The position numbers and the translations under genes were made by a program. From positions 310,001 through 374,000 of the forward strand of contig NZ_JAPIVG010000003.1 of the NCBI RefSeq assembly GCF_026240095.1: a DNA stretch of 64,000 nucleotides, read 5' to 3'. The number at the start of each line of letters is the position of its first letter. Within the stretch, counting starts at the first letter, position 1. Shown piece after piece: positions 55,051-64,000 of this stretch. A model generated the notes under the pieces. The model made no database searches. It was not told the origin of the DNA and worked only from the letters and a program-made list of their open reading frames with translations. This stretch comes from Pedobacter sandarakinus (GTDB lineage: Bacteria; Bacteroidota; Bacteroidia; Sphingobacteriales; Sphingobacteriaceae).

Positions 55051-57240
55051 ATGGATAATAAAAAAGCAGTAAAAACAAAACCTCAACAGCAGGAAAATGA
55101 AAAAACAAGGCAACTATCGTCTTCGTTTTCTGATGCTTCTGGAGCAAGTATGACCACCAATCATGGTGTAAAGATCAATGATGATCAAAATTCACTAAAA
55201 GCGGGAGAAAGAGGAGCCACGCTGTTGGAAGATTTCATCCTGCGGGAAAAAATCACACATTTTGACCACGAAAGAATTCCTGAGCGTATTGTACATGCAA
55301 GGGGTTCTGCGGCACATGGAGTATTTAAAGTTTATGAAGACATGTCTGACCTTACCAGGGCTGCATTTCTTTGCGATCCTGGAGCGGAAACCCCAGTGTT
55401 TGTGCGCTTTTCTACAGTAGCTGGTTCCAGGGGTTCTACCGATTTGGCAAGAGATGTACGCGGCTTTGCTGTTAAATTTTACACCCAAGAAGGAAATTTT
55501 GACCTTGTTGGTAATAACATGCCTGTATTCTTTATTCAGGATGCAGTAAAGTTTCCTGATTTGATACATGCTGTTAAGCCAGAACCTGATAATGAGATGC
55601 CTCAAGCTGCTTCGGCACACGATACCTTTTGGGATTTTATCTCTCAAATGCCAGAATCTGCACACATGGTGATGTGGGCTATGAGTGATAGGGCACTTCC
55701 AAGGAGCTACCGCATGATGGAAGGTTTCGGTGTACACACTTTTAGATTTGTGAATGCAAAAGGCGTAGCAAATTTTGTGAAATTTCACTGGAAGCCCCTA
55801 TTAGGTGTTCATGCTGTAGCATGGGATGAGGCACAGAATATCTCCGGTAAAGATCCTGATTTTCATAGAAGAGACCTCTGGGATGCCATTGAGGCGGGTG
55901 CATTTCCAGAATGGGAATTGGGTGTACAAATCGTATCGGAAGAAGATGAATTTAAATTCGATTTCGATATCTTAGATCCGACCAAGCTAATCCCAGAAGA
56001 GCTCGTGCCTGTTCAACGGATTGGGAAAATGACCCTCAATAGAAATCCAGATAACTTTTTTGCAGAGACCGAGCAAGTTGCTTTCCATGTTGGACATGTG
56101 GTTCCAGGTATCGACTTTACTAACGACCCGCTACTACAGGGTAGATTGTTTTCTTATACAGATACGCAACTAATCCGTTTGGGCGGTCCAAATTTCCACG
56201 AAATTCCGATCAATCGTTCTGTGGCTCCTGTACATAACAACCAGCGAGATGGTTACATGCGCCAGACCATTAACCGCGGTAAAACAAGTTATGGTCCAAA
56301 CGCCATTGCTGCAAATGATCCACAGCAGGTTTCGGAGGCAGAAGGCGGATTTGTAAGTTATAACGAACGTATTGATGCAAAGAAAATCAGAGCGAGAAGC
56401 AGAAGCTTCTTCGACCACTTTTCGCAGGCTAGTTTATTTTTCAATTCACAGAGTGAACCAGAAAAAAACCATATTGTAGATGCGCTTAGTTTTGAATTAG
56501 GAAAGGTGAAGATGGTTGATATAAGGGAGAGAATGTTAGCCGTACTGGTGCAAATCGATACAGACTTAGCCAATAAGGTTGCTGCAGCACTCGGGTTATC
56601 TATTCCAGAAATTCCTTTAGAAGCGCTTAACAACAGCATTCCAGCCGATGGTGACAGGGAAGCTTATGCTTCGACCAATCCAAAATCAACATTGGAAAAA
56701 TCTGCAGCTTTAAGCATGGCAGATACAATTAAAGACTCCATCAAAACCAGGAAAATTGCGATTTTAGCGGCTAACGGTGTTGATGAGGTTTCGCTAAGCG
56801 CAGTTAAAGATAGTTTAGTTGCCGAAGGTGCGGTTGTACACATTATTGCACCTATGCTTGGTGAAATTAAATCAACAGGAAAAAAGACAATGGCTGTTGA
56901 TGAGAGTTTTCTTACTGCTGCTTCAGTACTATATGATGCCGTTTACATTCCAGGTGGTAGCGATGCCATCAACGTCTTACTTGATGAACCGAATGCCATT
57001 CATTTTATTAATGAAGCCTTTAAGCACTGTAAGGCCATTGCAGCCCACCAGGAGGCTATGCCAGTATTAGAAGCAACTTATTTTGCAAAGCAACTTCCTA
57101 AAGACAAGGATACTAAAGCCGCTTTGGCAGCTGGATTGCTGGTTAGCGGCGATGCCAAATCAACTTCAGAAACATTTACAAAAATGATTGCTATGCACAG
57201 ATTCTGGAATCGGGAGAAACCAAGAAAAGTGCCGGCATAA
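55051..57240 (+). CDS. katE: Large-subunit (clade 2) heme catalase
   Basis: Splits hydrogen peroxide to water and oxygen. It has 729 residues, longer than small-subunit catalases. The catalytic His lies in [16 protein letters not shown], the Asn region in [20 protein letters not shown], and the heme-ligand Tyr in [14 protein letters not shown]. The C-terminal domain (about 560-720, [13 protein letters not shown], then VYIPGGSDA) is the DJ-1/GATase-like domain of clade 2 catalases such as HPII. A Fur/PerR-like box lies upstream, a hairpin downstream, and an ankyrin gene 670 bases away. Confidence 0.96.
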   Translation: MDNKKAVKTKPQQQENEKTRQLSSSFSDASGASMTTNHGVKINDDQNSLKAGERGATLLEDFILREKITHFDHERIPERIVHARGSAAHGVFKVYEDMSDLTRAAFLCDPGAETPVFVRFSTVAGSRGSTDLARDVRGFAVKFYTQEGNFDLVGNNMPVFFIQDAVKFPDLIHAVKPEPDNEMPQAASAHDTFWDFISQMPESAHMVMWAMSDRALPRSYRMMEGFGVHTFRFVNAKGVANFVKFHWKPLLGVHAVAWDEAQNISGKDPDFHRRDLWDAIEAGAFPEWELGVQIVSEEDEFKFDFDILDPTKLIPEELVPVQRIGKMTLNRNPDNFFAETEQVAFHVGHVVPGIDFTNDPLLQGRLFSYTDTQLIRLGGPNFHEIPINRSVAPVHNNQRDGYMRQTINRGKTSYGPNAIAANDPQQVSEAEGGFVSYNERIDAKKIRARSRSFFDHFSQASLFFNSQSEPEKNHIVDALSFELGKVKMVDIRERMLAVLVQIDTDLANKVAAALGLSIPEIPLEALNNSIPADGDREAYASTNPKSTLEKSAALSMADTIKDSIKTRKIAILAANGVDEVSLSAVKDSLVAEGAVVHIIAPMLGEIKSTGKKTMAVDESFLTAASVLYDAVYIPGGSDAINVLLDEPNAIHFINEAFKHCKAIAAHQEAMPVLEATYFAKQLPKDKDTKAALAAGLLVSGDAKSTSETFTKMIAMHRFWNREKPRKVPA

Positions 57241-57250
57241 TCAAAATATC

Positions 57251-57294
57251 AGGTTGTATCATTAGCCGTTTAATATGGATGGATGATACAACCT
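57251..57294 (+). terminator. Hairpin after katE
   Basis: AGGTTGTATCAT (57251-57262) and ATGATACAACCT (57283-57294) form a perfect 12-bp stem with a 20-base loop. It is followed by TTTAATAATTATTT, a weak T tract. The hairpin ends 13 bases before the next start codon, so it could separate the catalase from that gene. Confidence 0.65.
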
Positions 57295-57307
57295 TTAATA
57301 ATTATTT

Positions 57308-57913
57308 ATGGATTCAGCGAATCATTCTAAAATTATTCCCGAGCAATTTGATGGTGGAAAATTAGACGTTGTAGAAAAACGTGTTTGCGACACTTTAGCA
57401 GCCGCTGAAATGGTTTTTACACAGGCGGCTGATCGGTTATTAAATGTGAATAGGTGGGGAGATTTAGCTAATATTTCATCATTCCAATTGCTTAATACGA
57501 AAGGAGTAAGGGTTGAAAGAAGGGCGGAAGTTGGCGATTTTATCAGGATTGATATCCCAGGGCCGGGAACTGCAGCAGGAATGGGGTACGATTGGGTAAG
57601 AATAGAAGCTATTAATGCCGATGACACCCAACTGGAACGGTTTGTATCAATGACGGTAAGGCCCTCAAAACATCCTATAGAGGGAAATGATGAGATCGCT
57701 CATTTCCTTACGGAAAAAGCTACCTCAACATTTATTGTAAGAATTAAGGATAACACAGTTTTTGCTGAAGAACATGCCCGGAATGAACAGCCAAACACTA
57801 ATCAAGGGAATTTACTCGATAAAGGAAGGAATTTGATAGTGGGCTTCGCATCGAAGCTTGGTCTGTCTTACCCACAGTGGCAACGCCTGGTGAAGGCTTT
57901 TCTCGAAGATTAG
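57308..57913 (+). CDS. Hypothetical protein (201 aa) after katE
   Basis: I do not recognise the family. A soluble protein with an acidic N-terminus, a beta-rich middle (VRVERRAEVGDFIRIDIPGP, then YDWVRIEAI) and a helical C-terminal end (LIVGFASKLGLSYPQWQRLV). No signal peptide or membrane segment. It lies behind the catalase and its last four bases overlap the leftward ankyrin gene. A link to oxidative stress is only contextual. Confidence 0.7.
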   Translation: MDSANHSKIIPEQFDGGKLDVVEKRVCDTLAAAEMVFTQAADRLLNVNRWGDLANISSFQLLNTKGVRVERRAEVGDFIRIDIPGPGTAAGMGYDWVRIEAINADDTQLERFVSMTVRPSKHPIEGNDEIAHFLTEKATSTFIVRIKDNTVFAEEHARNEQPNTNQGNLLDKGRNLIVGFASKLGLSYPQWQRLVKAFLED

Positions 57914-58389
57914 ACCAACGCTGATCTCAACAATTCGATTCCAGTTTCATTTCCTTGTAATGCTGCAAAGTCTATAGCCCGCTGGCCTTTCGCATCAGTG
58001 ATATTTTTATTTGCACCATGTTCCAATAATAATGCAAGCACATCATTTCTGCCAAACATAGCAGCGAACATCAAGGCTGTGCCGCCATTTCCATGCTGAA
58101 GATCCAAGTTGGCATTGCTTGCTATAAGTAATTTAGCAATTTCGAGGTATCCTTTAAATGCTGCACCCATCAAAGCAGTGTTTCCACCTAAATCTGCAGC
58201 ATTTACATCCGCCCCGGCCGCTATCAAAAATTTGGCGGTGTCGGGCTGGTTATTGTAACAGGCAATGATGAGTGGCGTATATCCTTTCTCATCCTGATAA
58301 TTAAGATTGACACCTTTTTCAATTAATTCTTGTATTACAGCTGTTTCTCCCTTTCTGGCAGCGAGTATAAGTATCTGATTTAAATCCAT
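57910..58389 (-). CDS. Ankyrin-repeat protein near the catalase
   Basis: A 159-residue protein of about four to five ankyrin repeats (GYTPLIIACYNNQPDTAKFL, GNTALMGAAFKGYLEIAKLL, GTALMFAAMFGRNDVLALLL), without signal peptide. In Pseudomonas an ankyrin protein (AnkB) is encoded beside katB and is needed for full catalase activity; this arrangement is similar. Here it is convergent with the gene after katE, not in the same operon. Confidence 0.9.
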   Translation of the reverse strand: MDLNQILILAARKGETAVIQELIEKGVNLNYQDEKGYTPLIIACYNNQPDTAKFLIAAGADVNAADLGGNTALMGAAFKGYLEIAKLLIASNANLDLQHGNGGTALMFAAMFGRNDVLALLLEHGANKNITDAKGQRAIDFAALQGNETGIELLRSALV

Positions 58390-58513
58390 AAAATCACAAC
58401 CTAAATCATTAAATAAAGTTTTAGCGTGTGGTATTATTATCCAAATGTTGATAGATATTCTAATTCCCTATCTTCGGGAAACCCGGCAGTTGATTTGGAG
58501 GTTTATGATGCCA

Positions 58514-59116
58514 CTAAAGCACCATTAACCTATCTTTTTTATCTTTGAGATTTAACTTCTTGTATCGGCTTTTTAATCGGCTCAATGTCTCTTCTCTCAT
58601 TACCAGATAGCTAGCCAAGATTTTTGCAGGCAGTCGGAATTTATGATCAGAATTGTTAAACAAGTTGTAGCGGTGGTCTGCCGAAGGTAATCGAGAGAGC
58701 TTAGATTCTTCTACAATTTTCTGATATTTGATGGCTAAAATTTTTCTTGCGATGCGTTCTATCTCTGGATAATCTAGATAAAGTTGCTCTACGAATGCTT
58801 TTGGCAGCAAAATGATCGCTGCATCACTTACCGACTCCAAGATCTCGCTGTCTAAATAGCAAGATGTTTCGGAGTATCCTATCATCTCATTTTCACGGTA
58901 GATAGAGAGCGTGATGTGTTTTCCATCTACGGCGGCTAATTTGCGAAGCAATCCGCTCACCACGAAAATAGCATTTCCCTCAGCAAGGCCGTTTGGATAT
59001 AGCTGTGTATTTTTAGGAAGATCTACCGGGATAGCATGCTTCTCTAAGTCGGCTATAAAACCATCAGATACATGATCTAACGATTTACAAAAATTTATTA
59101 ACGGAGTAAGTTTCAT
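58514..59116 (-). CDS. Crp/Fnr-family transcription regulator
   Basis: A 200-residue protein. The N-terminal cyclic-nucleotide-binding-like domain (about 10-120: LPKNTQLYPNGLAEGNAIFV, then MIGYSETSCYLDSEILESVS) and the helix-turn-helix region (ILASYLVMREETLSRLKSRY) fit the Crp/Fnr fold. No Fnr-type Cys cluster is visible. I chose ATG 59116 (MKLTPLI); an upstream TTG would add 13 residues. Effector and targets are unknown. Confidence 0.88.
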   Translation of the reverse strand: MKLTPLINFCKSLDHVSDGFIADLEKHAIPVDLPKNTQLYPNGLAEGNAIFVVSGLLRKLAAVDGKHITLSIYRENEMIGYSETSCYLDSEILESVSDAAIILLPKAFVEQLYLDYPEIERIARKILAIKYQKIVEESKLSRLPSADHRYNLFNNSDHKFRLPAKILASYLVMREETLSRLKSRYKKLNLKDKKDRLMVL

Positions 59117-59249
59117 TTGCACGTTTGGTTGAGTTGGTAAGAGCGTGCGCCGCAAATTTATTTATTTTTTTGATAAAAAGCCGAAAATGTGGAAAACGTA
59201 ACCAAACCAATAGCAATTATCTGGGTTATTTGAACGTAAAAGAAACAAT

Positions 59250-59480
59250 ATGAAACAAGAAACAAATACGCAAAAACACTTACAACTATTTATCGAAAAA
59301 TTTGAACCCAATAAATACAAAGTACTTTCCCGGGGAATTGAGATCCGTGGAATCCATGATGTCTACAAAAGCATCACTATGGCAAAAGAGCTTATAGCGA
59401 AAATGAAACTAAGTCTCACTGTTCATCATTCTGCCGAAATGGCGATGTATGGAGGTTTTGAAGTGAATTACGCTCACTAA
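59250..59480 (+). CDS. Small hypothetical protein (76 aa)
   Basis: An unrecognised soluble protein of 76 residues with mixed alpha/beta pattern (IEKFEPNKYKVLSRGIEI, then YKSITMAKELIAKMKLSLTV). It is divergent from the Crp-like regulator and could be controlled by it. A hairpin follows at 59536-59562. Confidence 0.6.
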   Translation: MKQETNTQKHLQLFIEKFEPNKYKVLSRGIEIRGIHDVYKSITMAKELIAKMKLSLTVHHSAEMAMYGGFEVNYAH

Positions 59481-59535
59481 GAGATCTGAAAATTTTTAAA
59501 AAATCATTAACCTCTTTTAAGCTATATAAATGAAT

Positions 59536-59562
59536 AGGAAAGTTGTATCCTACTACTTTCCT
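59536..59562. terminator. Hairpin between convergent small genes
   Basis: AGGAAAGT (59536-59543) pairs with ACTTTCCT (59555-59562), extended by GTA/TAC around a TCC loop. There is no long T tract on either strand. It lies between the genes at 59250-59480 and 59666-59860 and may end both. Confidence 0.5.
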
Positions 59563-59665
59563 GTTTCAAAATATGGTGCTGGTTACAAACAGATTTATAA
59601 CCTAGAGTGAACACATCAGTTTGTGTTGTTACAAATCGCCCGAAACAGGGTTTTAATCGGAATCT

Positions 59666-59860
59666 TTAACCTGCTATGGAAAGTTGCCATTGATCAGGCA
59701 TTCCAATTGTAAAGTCGTATTTTCTCAATTCGTAGGCAATCGCCAATCGTTGTAGCTGAAAGATTTCTTTTGTTATGTGTGCGTTTTCTTGTTGGGAAGT
59801 CAACTCATTTATAAGCGCAATTGCTGCTTTATATTCGTCGTGATTATTGATCTGGTTCAT
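59666..59860 (-). CDS. HigA-N-terminus-like orphan protein (64 aa)
   Basis: A 64-residue helical protein. The segment NNHDEYKAAIALINELTSQQ, then QRLAIAYELRKYDFTIG resembles the helical N-terminal part of HigA-type antitoxins. The DNA-binding helix-turn-helix is missing and no toxin gene is adjacent. It could be a truncated remnant or an independent regulator. ATG 59860 gives the coherent protein; upstream codons to 59953 look non-coding. Confidence 0.5.
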   Translation of the reverse strand: MNQINNHDEYKAAIALINELTSQQENAHITKEIFQLQRLAIAYELRKYDFTIGMPDQWQLSIAG

Positions 59861-60136
59861 TGTGTGTGTGGATGAAAGGCTAAATTCTGGTATATAACAC
59901 GAATCTGAGATAGAAAGTTTTCCACGAATGTTAATTTTTAATAAATACATCAACTAAAGCGTATAACTAAGGATTAAACGGTGATCAACATCAATTGACT
60001 AACAGTTAAAGTTTTAGCTTATTGGCAATTATTCCTTTAGGTTGTGGTGAACTTGTATTTTTTGTATTTAAAATAAAACTTTATATGCTATTTATTGGTT
60101 CAGCATATGAACAGGACTAGGAATAACAATTAAATT

Positions 60137-60499
60137 ATGGGCAAGAGAATATTTGTGTTGGAAGACAATGATGATATTAGAGAGATTGTATCGATTCTTC
60201 TCGAAGAAGAAAATTATGAAGTTTGTGCTTATTCAAGCATCGCAGAAATTCGTTCTGGAGTAGCTTTAGATTCGCCAGCAGATTTATTCCTGTTAGATGT
60301 GATGGTTCCAGATGGAAATGGGATGGATTACTGCACTGAATTAAAAGCATCTCCAATTACCGCTGCAATGCCGGTTATTATGATGTCGGCAAATTTCTCT
60401 AAGGATGACATGTATAAAAGATGTAAAGCCCAGGACTACATTCATAAACCATTTGAAATAACTGATTTTGTAAATCGAATTTCAGCTCAAATACATTAG
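60137..60499 (+). CDS. Single-domain response regulator
   Basis: A 120-residue receiver without an output domain. It keeps all key residues: EDNDD acidic pocket, phospho-Asp in LFLLDVMVPDGNG, Ser in VIMMSANF and the conserved Lys in YIHKPF. It may be a phosphate sink or relay to the hybrid kinase at 48187-53031, which has no receiver. No cognate kinase is beside it. Confidence 0.9.
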   Translation: MGKRIFVLEDNDDIREIVSILLEEENYEVCAYSSIAEIRSGVALDSPADLFLLDVMVPDGNGMDYCTELKASPITAAMPVIMMSANFSKDDMYKRCKAQDYIHKPFEITDFVNRISAQIH

Positions 60500-60640
60500 C
60501 TAGGATTACTATTTTATGCATAGCAGTTTCCATCTGCTAATACTTACATCGGTATAACCGAAAGTTTATTCTCATCTTTCGATTTGTTATTAACCAATGC
60601 CCGGATTAATAGAAAATTGTGGTTAAATTTGGCCGCATTA

Positions 60641-62734
60641 ATGAGTAAGCCCAAAGAAGAAAACTTCATCCCATTGTTCCTTGACAAATGTAAATCCATC
60701 TTTAATGAGATTTTTCATGGCGAATATGTTAGCGATGCCGTAAGAAATACGCTGGCGATTATTGTTCCACTTGTCATTTTCATTTACTTTGGAAGCGTTG
60801 CTACGGGCATAAGCATTTCCATAGGCGCACTTTTTATTAGCTTATGCGACATTGCCGGCAATCGGAGGGATAAAATAATAGGATCGCTCATTTCCATTGT
60901 TGCTTTTGGATTGACATCATTTCTTATTGCAATAAGCTTTAACCATTCTTACCTGGTGGGTTTATTTGTAGTAGTACTTACGTTCATTTTTGCCATGTTT
61001 TCCGTCTTTGGAAATCGACTATCAGTTATTGGTTTAATGGGCACAGCGATGATTGCCTTTACATTGGGCCTGCATCCCCAAAATCCAATCATGTTTAGCA
61101 TCTACATTACAATAGGTGCAATCTGGTATGCGATAATAAGCCTAATTCAGGTATTCTTAAAACCTTACAGATCGCTTCACCACGCTATTTTCCAGGCGCT
61201 TAATGAAACCGCTGCGTTGATGCGCTTACGTGCCAATGCCTACAGAGATACCGTCTCTAGTCGCGATTTTAATACACAAAATATTACACTTCATTTAAAA
61301 CTGAACGCCCGTCAAGAACTCATCAGAAGCCTGTTGCTCCGAGATCGCATAGCAATGTCGCCTGGAAATTACGAAGGGCATAAATTACTCGGCGCTGCTT
61401 TAGACATAATTGATTTGTACGAGCAAGTTACTGCTATTCATTATGATTATGCCGACATTCGAAAGGTTCTTAGCGACTCTGGCTCGCTTACGAAAATTAC
61501 TGGCGTGATTGATGCGTTGGCGGATAAACTGGAGAAAAGTGCTTTTTGCTTTGCCAAACAAAAAGGAGCCAATCAAGCGCAACAATATGAAGATGATATT
61601 TCCATCGATCTGAATGAGATCACACAGCTATCTACTCAGCTAAGCGATGATGAACGTCATTTGCTAGCGCCCGTGATTAGAAATCTGATCGAAGTAACGG
61701 CTATTATCAATAGACTGTATCAGGGGCATCAACATCATCTTCCCGATGCCGATTGGATAGAAAATAATATTTATAAAGATTTCATCCCCGATTCAGGTTT
61801 CAGTTGGCAGAATTTTGGTCAGCATTTTTCGCTCAGATCCCCAACTTTTCGCTTCGCACTGCGCCTAAGCTTGCTTTGCCTGATTGCGGTTTTGCCCACA
61901 TTAATTTTTCCAGAACAAAGGTATAGCTACTGGCTATTGCTTACAGTTGTAATTGTTAACAGGCCTAGTTTTGGTTTAACCAGGAAAAGAAATACGGAAC
62001 GCCTATGGGGCACATTAATTGGTCTTTGTATTGGCCTCATTCTGGCGTTAACGAATACATCTTTTCAACTTGGCTTGGCGGTTGCAGGTTTGCTTGGCTT
62101 TTTCATTTTTAACCGCACGCACTATCTTTGGGGGGTAGCATGCGTTACCGTAATGGTAATTTTGGGTTTGAATGTGTACCATGGACATGTTTCTCAGATC
62201 ATTGCAGATAGGTTATTATTTACCCTTATTGGCTGCGGATTATCTTACGTTTCGATTTTTATTTTCCCGATATGGGAAAGTGCTCGAATCAGCGCCCTGA
62301 TAAACAATATGCTTGTCGCCATTCATCATTACCTTTTCTGCGTAGCGACAGAAAAAAAAGGGTTTTTAAATTATTATTACCGAACTAAGCTTGCCAGAAA
62401 AGAGGCTTACGTTAGTTTTTCCTTATTAAGTGAGGCGCTCCAGTCAGTAAAAAAGGAGCCTGCAGCAAGGTCGCTGGATTTAGCTGCCTTAGAAGATATC
62501 CAATGGTTATCTTACCAAATAAATGGAGTTATTGCTTCGCTCTCGCTTAATGAGATTGATGAAAATGTTGGTTTAGCCACTGATTTTGAGCTTGCTTTGG
62601 AAGATTTAGACCGGGCGGTTATAAATGCTGAAATGATAAATCTTAATCACTTCAGCGTTGCCGAATTTTCCCACCAAGCACCAAGAGCCTTACTTAATCG
62701 CTTAACTCAGCGCTTAAGTAGCTATTTTAATTAA
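60641..62734 (+). CDS. FUSC-family (YccS-like) membrane transporter
   Basis: A 697-residue inner-membrane protein made of two hydrophobic bundles (about 40-170 and 400-535) around a soluble central region. It matches the FUSC/aromatic-acid exporter family (VSDAVRNTLAIIVPLVIFIY and SYWLLLTVVIVNRPSFGLTR). The role is probably export or envelope tolerance; the substrate is not known. I chose ATG 60641, since the frame extends 19 codons upstream only through a TTG start. Confidence 0.88.
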   Translation: MSKPKEENFIPLFLDKCKSIFNEIFHGEYVSDAVRNTLAIIVPLVIFIYFGSVATGISISIGALFISLCDIAGNRRDKIIGSLISIVAFGLTSFLIAISFNHSYLVGLFVVVLTFIFAMFSVFGNRLSVIGLMGTAMIAFTLGLHPQNPIMFSIYITIGAIWYAIISLIQVFLKPYRSLHHAIFQALNETAALMRLRANAYRDTVSSRDFNTQNITLHLKLNARQELIRSLLLRDRIAMSPGNYEGHKLLGAALDIIDLYEQVTAIHYDYADIRKVLSDSGSLTKITGVIDALADKLEKSAFCFAKQKGANQAQQYEDDISIDLNEITQLSTQLSDDERHLLAPVIRNLIEVTAIINRLYQGHQHHLPDADWIENNIYKDFIPDSGFSWQNFGQHFSLRSPTFRFALRLSLLCLIAVLPTLIFPEQRYSYWLLLTVVIVNRPSFGLTRKRNTERLWGTLIGLCIGLILALTNTSFQLGLAVAGLLGFFIFNRTHYLWGVACVTVMVILGLNVYHGHVSQIIADRLLFTLIGCGLSYVSIFIFPIWESARISALINNMLVAIHHYLFCVATEKKGFLNYYYRTKLARKEAYVSFSLLSEALQSVKKEPAARSLDLAALEDIQWLSYQINGVIASLSLNEIDENVGLATDFELALEDLDRAVINAEMINLNHFSVAEFSHQAPRALLNRLTQRLSSYFN

Positions 62735-62790
62735 TCTATCGATGATGTATTGGGTGGCTTAGTATTTGCTTCGAAATCATAAAAACCGTT

Positions 62791-63192
62791 ATGAGTTCGT
62801 TAAGATATAAAGATGCTGCCCGGATATTATTGGGCGCAGGATTAATAGTAGCAGGCATTGGTCACGTTACTTTCGCACGCAAGGAATTTCAGGCGCAGGT
62901 GCCAGACTGGGTGCCATTAAAGAAAGATGATACTGTAGTTTATTCTGGTATTGCAGAAATTGCACTGGGCGTAACTTTGGTTGCAGCACCGGTTAAGTAT
63001 CGTGCACAGGTTGGCCTGTTAACAGCTGCAATGTTTGTTGCCGTATTTCCTGGAAATGTTGCTCAATATCTTAACCATAGAGATGGTTTTGGTTTAGACA
63101 CCGATCAAAAAAGATTTGCCAGATTGTTTTTTCAACCAGTATTAATTTATTGGGCGCTTAAAAGCACACAACAGAAAAGAATGAAATCCTAA
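62791..63192 (+). CDS. DoxX-family membrane protein
   Basis: A 133-residue membrane protein with four helices. ARILLGAGLIVAGIGHVTFA, then YSGIAEIALGVTLVAAPV and the C-terminal QPVLIYWALK match the DoxX-like family. It follows the FUSC gene by 56 bases. A role in redox or membrane stress is plausible but unproven. Confidence 0.85.
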   Translation: MSSLRYKDAARILLGAGLIVAGIGHVTFARKEFQAQVPDWVPLKKDDTVVYSGIAEIALGVTLVAAPVKYRAQVGLLTAAMFVAVFPGNVAQYLNHRDGFGLDTDQKRFARLFFQPVLIYWALKSTQQKRMKS

Positions 63193-63243
63193 ACAAGTCC
63201 CGATTATAAATTTACTTTTCACATATTTGTTTCTAATAGCTAG

Positions 63244-64000
63244 ATGATCAATATGGGAAATTTTATCAAACTCTTAGTTTTATCAGTTTTACTGTCGGCG
63301 TCGGTTTCCGGAGCAACGGTAGATACTGTTACCACCTTTAGTAAGAGCATGCAAAAGGAAATAAAAGCGGTTGTGGTTCGCCCTTCAACTTACAATGCTT
63401 CCAAAAAATATCCAACGCTATACCTGCTGCATGGTGCCGGTGGTAAGTACGCCGATTGGGTTACCGCAACCCCAGATAAAAACGTTGTTAAAAATCTCTC
63501 AGACCAATTCGAAACGATTGTAGTATGCCCTGATGGAGGGGTCACAAGTTGGTATTTCGATAGTCCGGAAATGAAGAGCTATCTTTACGAAACGTATGTT
63601 GCCGATGAGTTGGTCAACTATATCGATAAAAATTATTCCACTATTACAAACAGAACAGGCCGGGCAATTACAGGTTTGAGTATGGGTGGGCATGGAGCGC
63701 TCTATCTTGCATTTAGGCATCAAGATATTTTCGGCGCCTGTGGGAGTATGAGTGGTGGGGTAGATCTTCGGCCTTTTCCGGAAAATTGGGACTTAAGTAA
63801 ACGATTAGGGAAATATAGCGAGCACCCAGATCGCTGGGAGGAAAATAGCGTAATAAATTTAACACATTTACTTATACCTAATAAATTGTCAATCATAATA
63901 GATTGCGGCACCAACGATTTTTTCTACAAAGTGAATGTGAATCTGCATGATAAACTAATGGAGCGCAACATCCCGCATGATTTTATCATCCGTCCTGGGG
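63244..64000 (+). CDS. Secreted esterase-family alpha/beta hydrolase (cut by window edge)
   Basis: The frame is open from ATG 63244 to the end of the window (252 codons). A signal peptide (about 1-23, ending VSGA) precedes an alpha/beta-hydrolase domain of the esterase D/feruloyl-esterase type: TLYLLHGAGGKYADW, the nucleophile elbow GLSMGGHGAL and the acid region DCGTNDFFYKVN. The catalytic His lies beyond the edge. It may remove acyl groups from polysaccharides; the target is unknown. ATG 63253 is an alternative start. Confidence 0.88.
   Translation, partial: MINMGNFIKLLVLSVLLSASVSGATVDTVTTFSKSMQKEIKAVVVRPSTYNASKKYPTLYLLHGAGGKYADWVTATPDKNVVKNLSDQFETIVVCPDGGVTSWYFDSPEMKSYLYETYVADELVNYIDKNYSTITNRTGRAITGLSMGGHGALYLAFRHQDIFGACGSMSGGVDLRPFPENWDLSKRLGKYSEHPDRWEENSVINLTHLLIPNKLSIIIDCGTNDFFYKVNVNLHDKLMERNIPHDFIIRPG

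Noticed and set aside
55195-55788. Long leftward ORF of 197 codons
   Set aside because: It lies wholly inside katE on the opposite strand and its translation has no protein-like pattern (many Cys, His, Lys runs). The catalase reading is certain.

Overview
The window looks like a chromosomal segment from a Bacteroidota genome, most likely family Sphingobacteriaceae (Pedobacter-like). Supporting signs are the low GC content, Bacteroidota-type promoters (TTG, about 20 bases, then TAnnTTTG), a Rho with a long low-complexity N-terminal insert, a DUF2851 gene, a half-length LolA-type carrier, a TonB receptor with a carboxypeptidase-like N-terminal domain, and paired LytTR/LytS regulators. The genus is inference; no rRNA is present.

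Layout. 1-11.6 kb is housekeeping: rho (partial), pyrF, an EamA permease, DUF2851, a PspC-like protein, an ankyrin protein, ftsK, a LolA-like protein, an MBL-fold hydrolase and tRNA-Leu(GAG) with its own promoter and terminator. 11.6-14.3 kb is a small AT-rich accessory islet behind the tRNA. It holds gene debris (TPR and DUF5681-like pieces), a protein with a HEPN RNase-type motif, a SieB-like superinfection-exclusion protein and a probably truncated ORF. 14.3-22.1 kb carries a DoxX-like membrane protein, DUF3072, an acyltransferase, a TonB receptor and a divergent NarL-type kinase/regulator pair.

22.1-44.6 kb is an exopolysaccharide locus. A secreted clan GH-A lipoprotein precedes a rightward operon with a good promoter at 23860-23890. 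This operon encodes an acetyltransferase, a receiver without its phosphoacceptor, a receiver-like/sugar-transferase fusion that starts the repeat unit, a half-size TolC-like protein, a Wzc-like copolymerase with an unusual P-loop domain, a Wzy-like polymerase, a 32-residue membrane peptide and three glycosyltransferases. It converges on a leftward operon with UDP-glucose dehydrogenase, UDP-xylose synthase, an acyltransferase, a Wzx flippase and four glycosyltransferases, three of them paralogous. Two more glycosyltransferases lie upstream on the same strand. The polymer is therefore predicted to be acylated and to contain glucuronate and/or xylose, made by a Wzx/Wzy route.

45-64 kb is sensory and stress related: a LytTR/LytS system, a PA2169-type bundle protein, a bacteriophytochrome photosensory module with no kinase, followed 26 bases later by a giant CheB-CheR-PAS-histidine kinase, a clade 2 catalase with a Fur/PerR-like palindrome upstream and an ankyrin gene nearby, a Crp-like regulator, a lone receiver, a FUSC transporter, a DoxX protein and a partial esterase. 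The strongest candidates for something new are the split phytochrome/CheB-CheR kinase pair, the twin pseudo-receivers at the head of the polysaccharide operon, and the HEPN/SieB islet beside tRNA-Leu.
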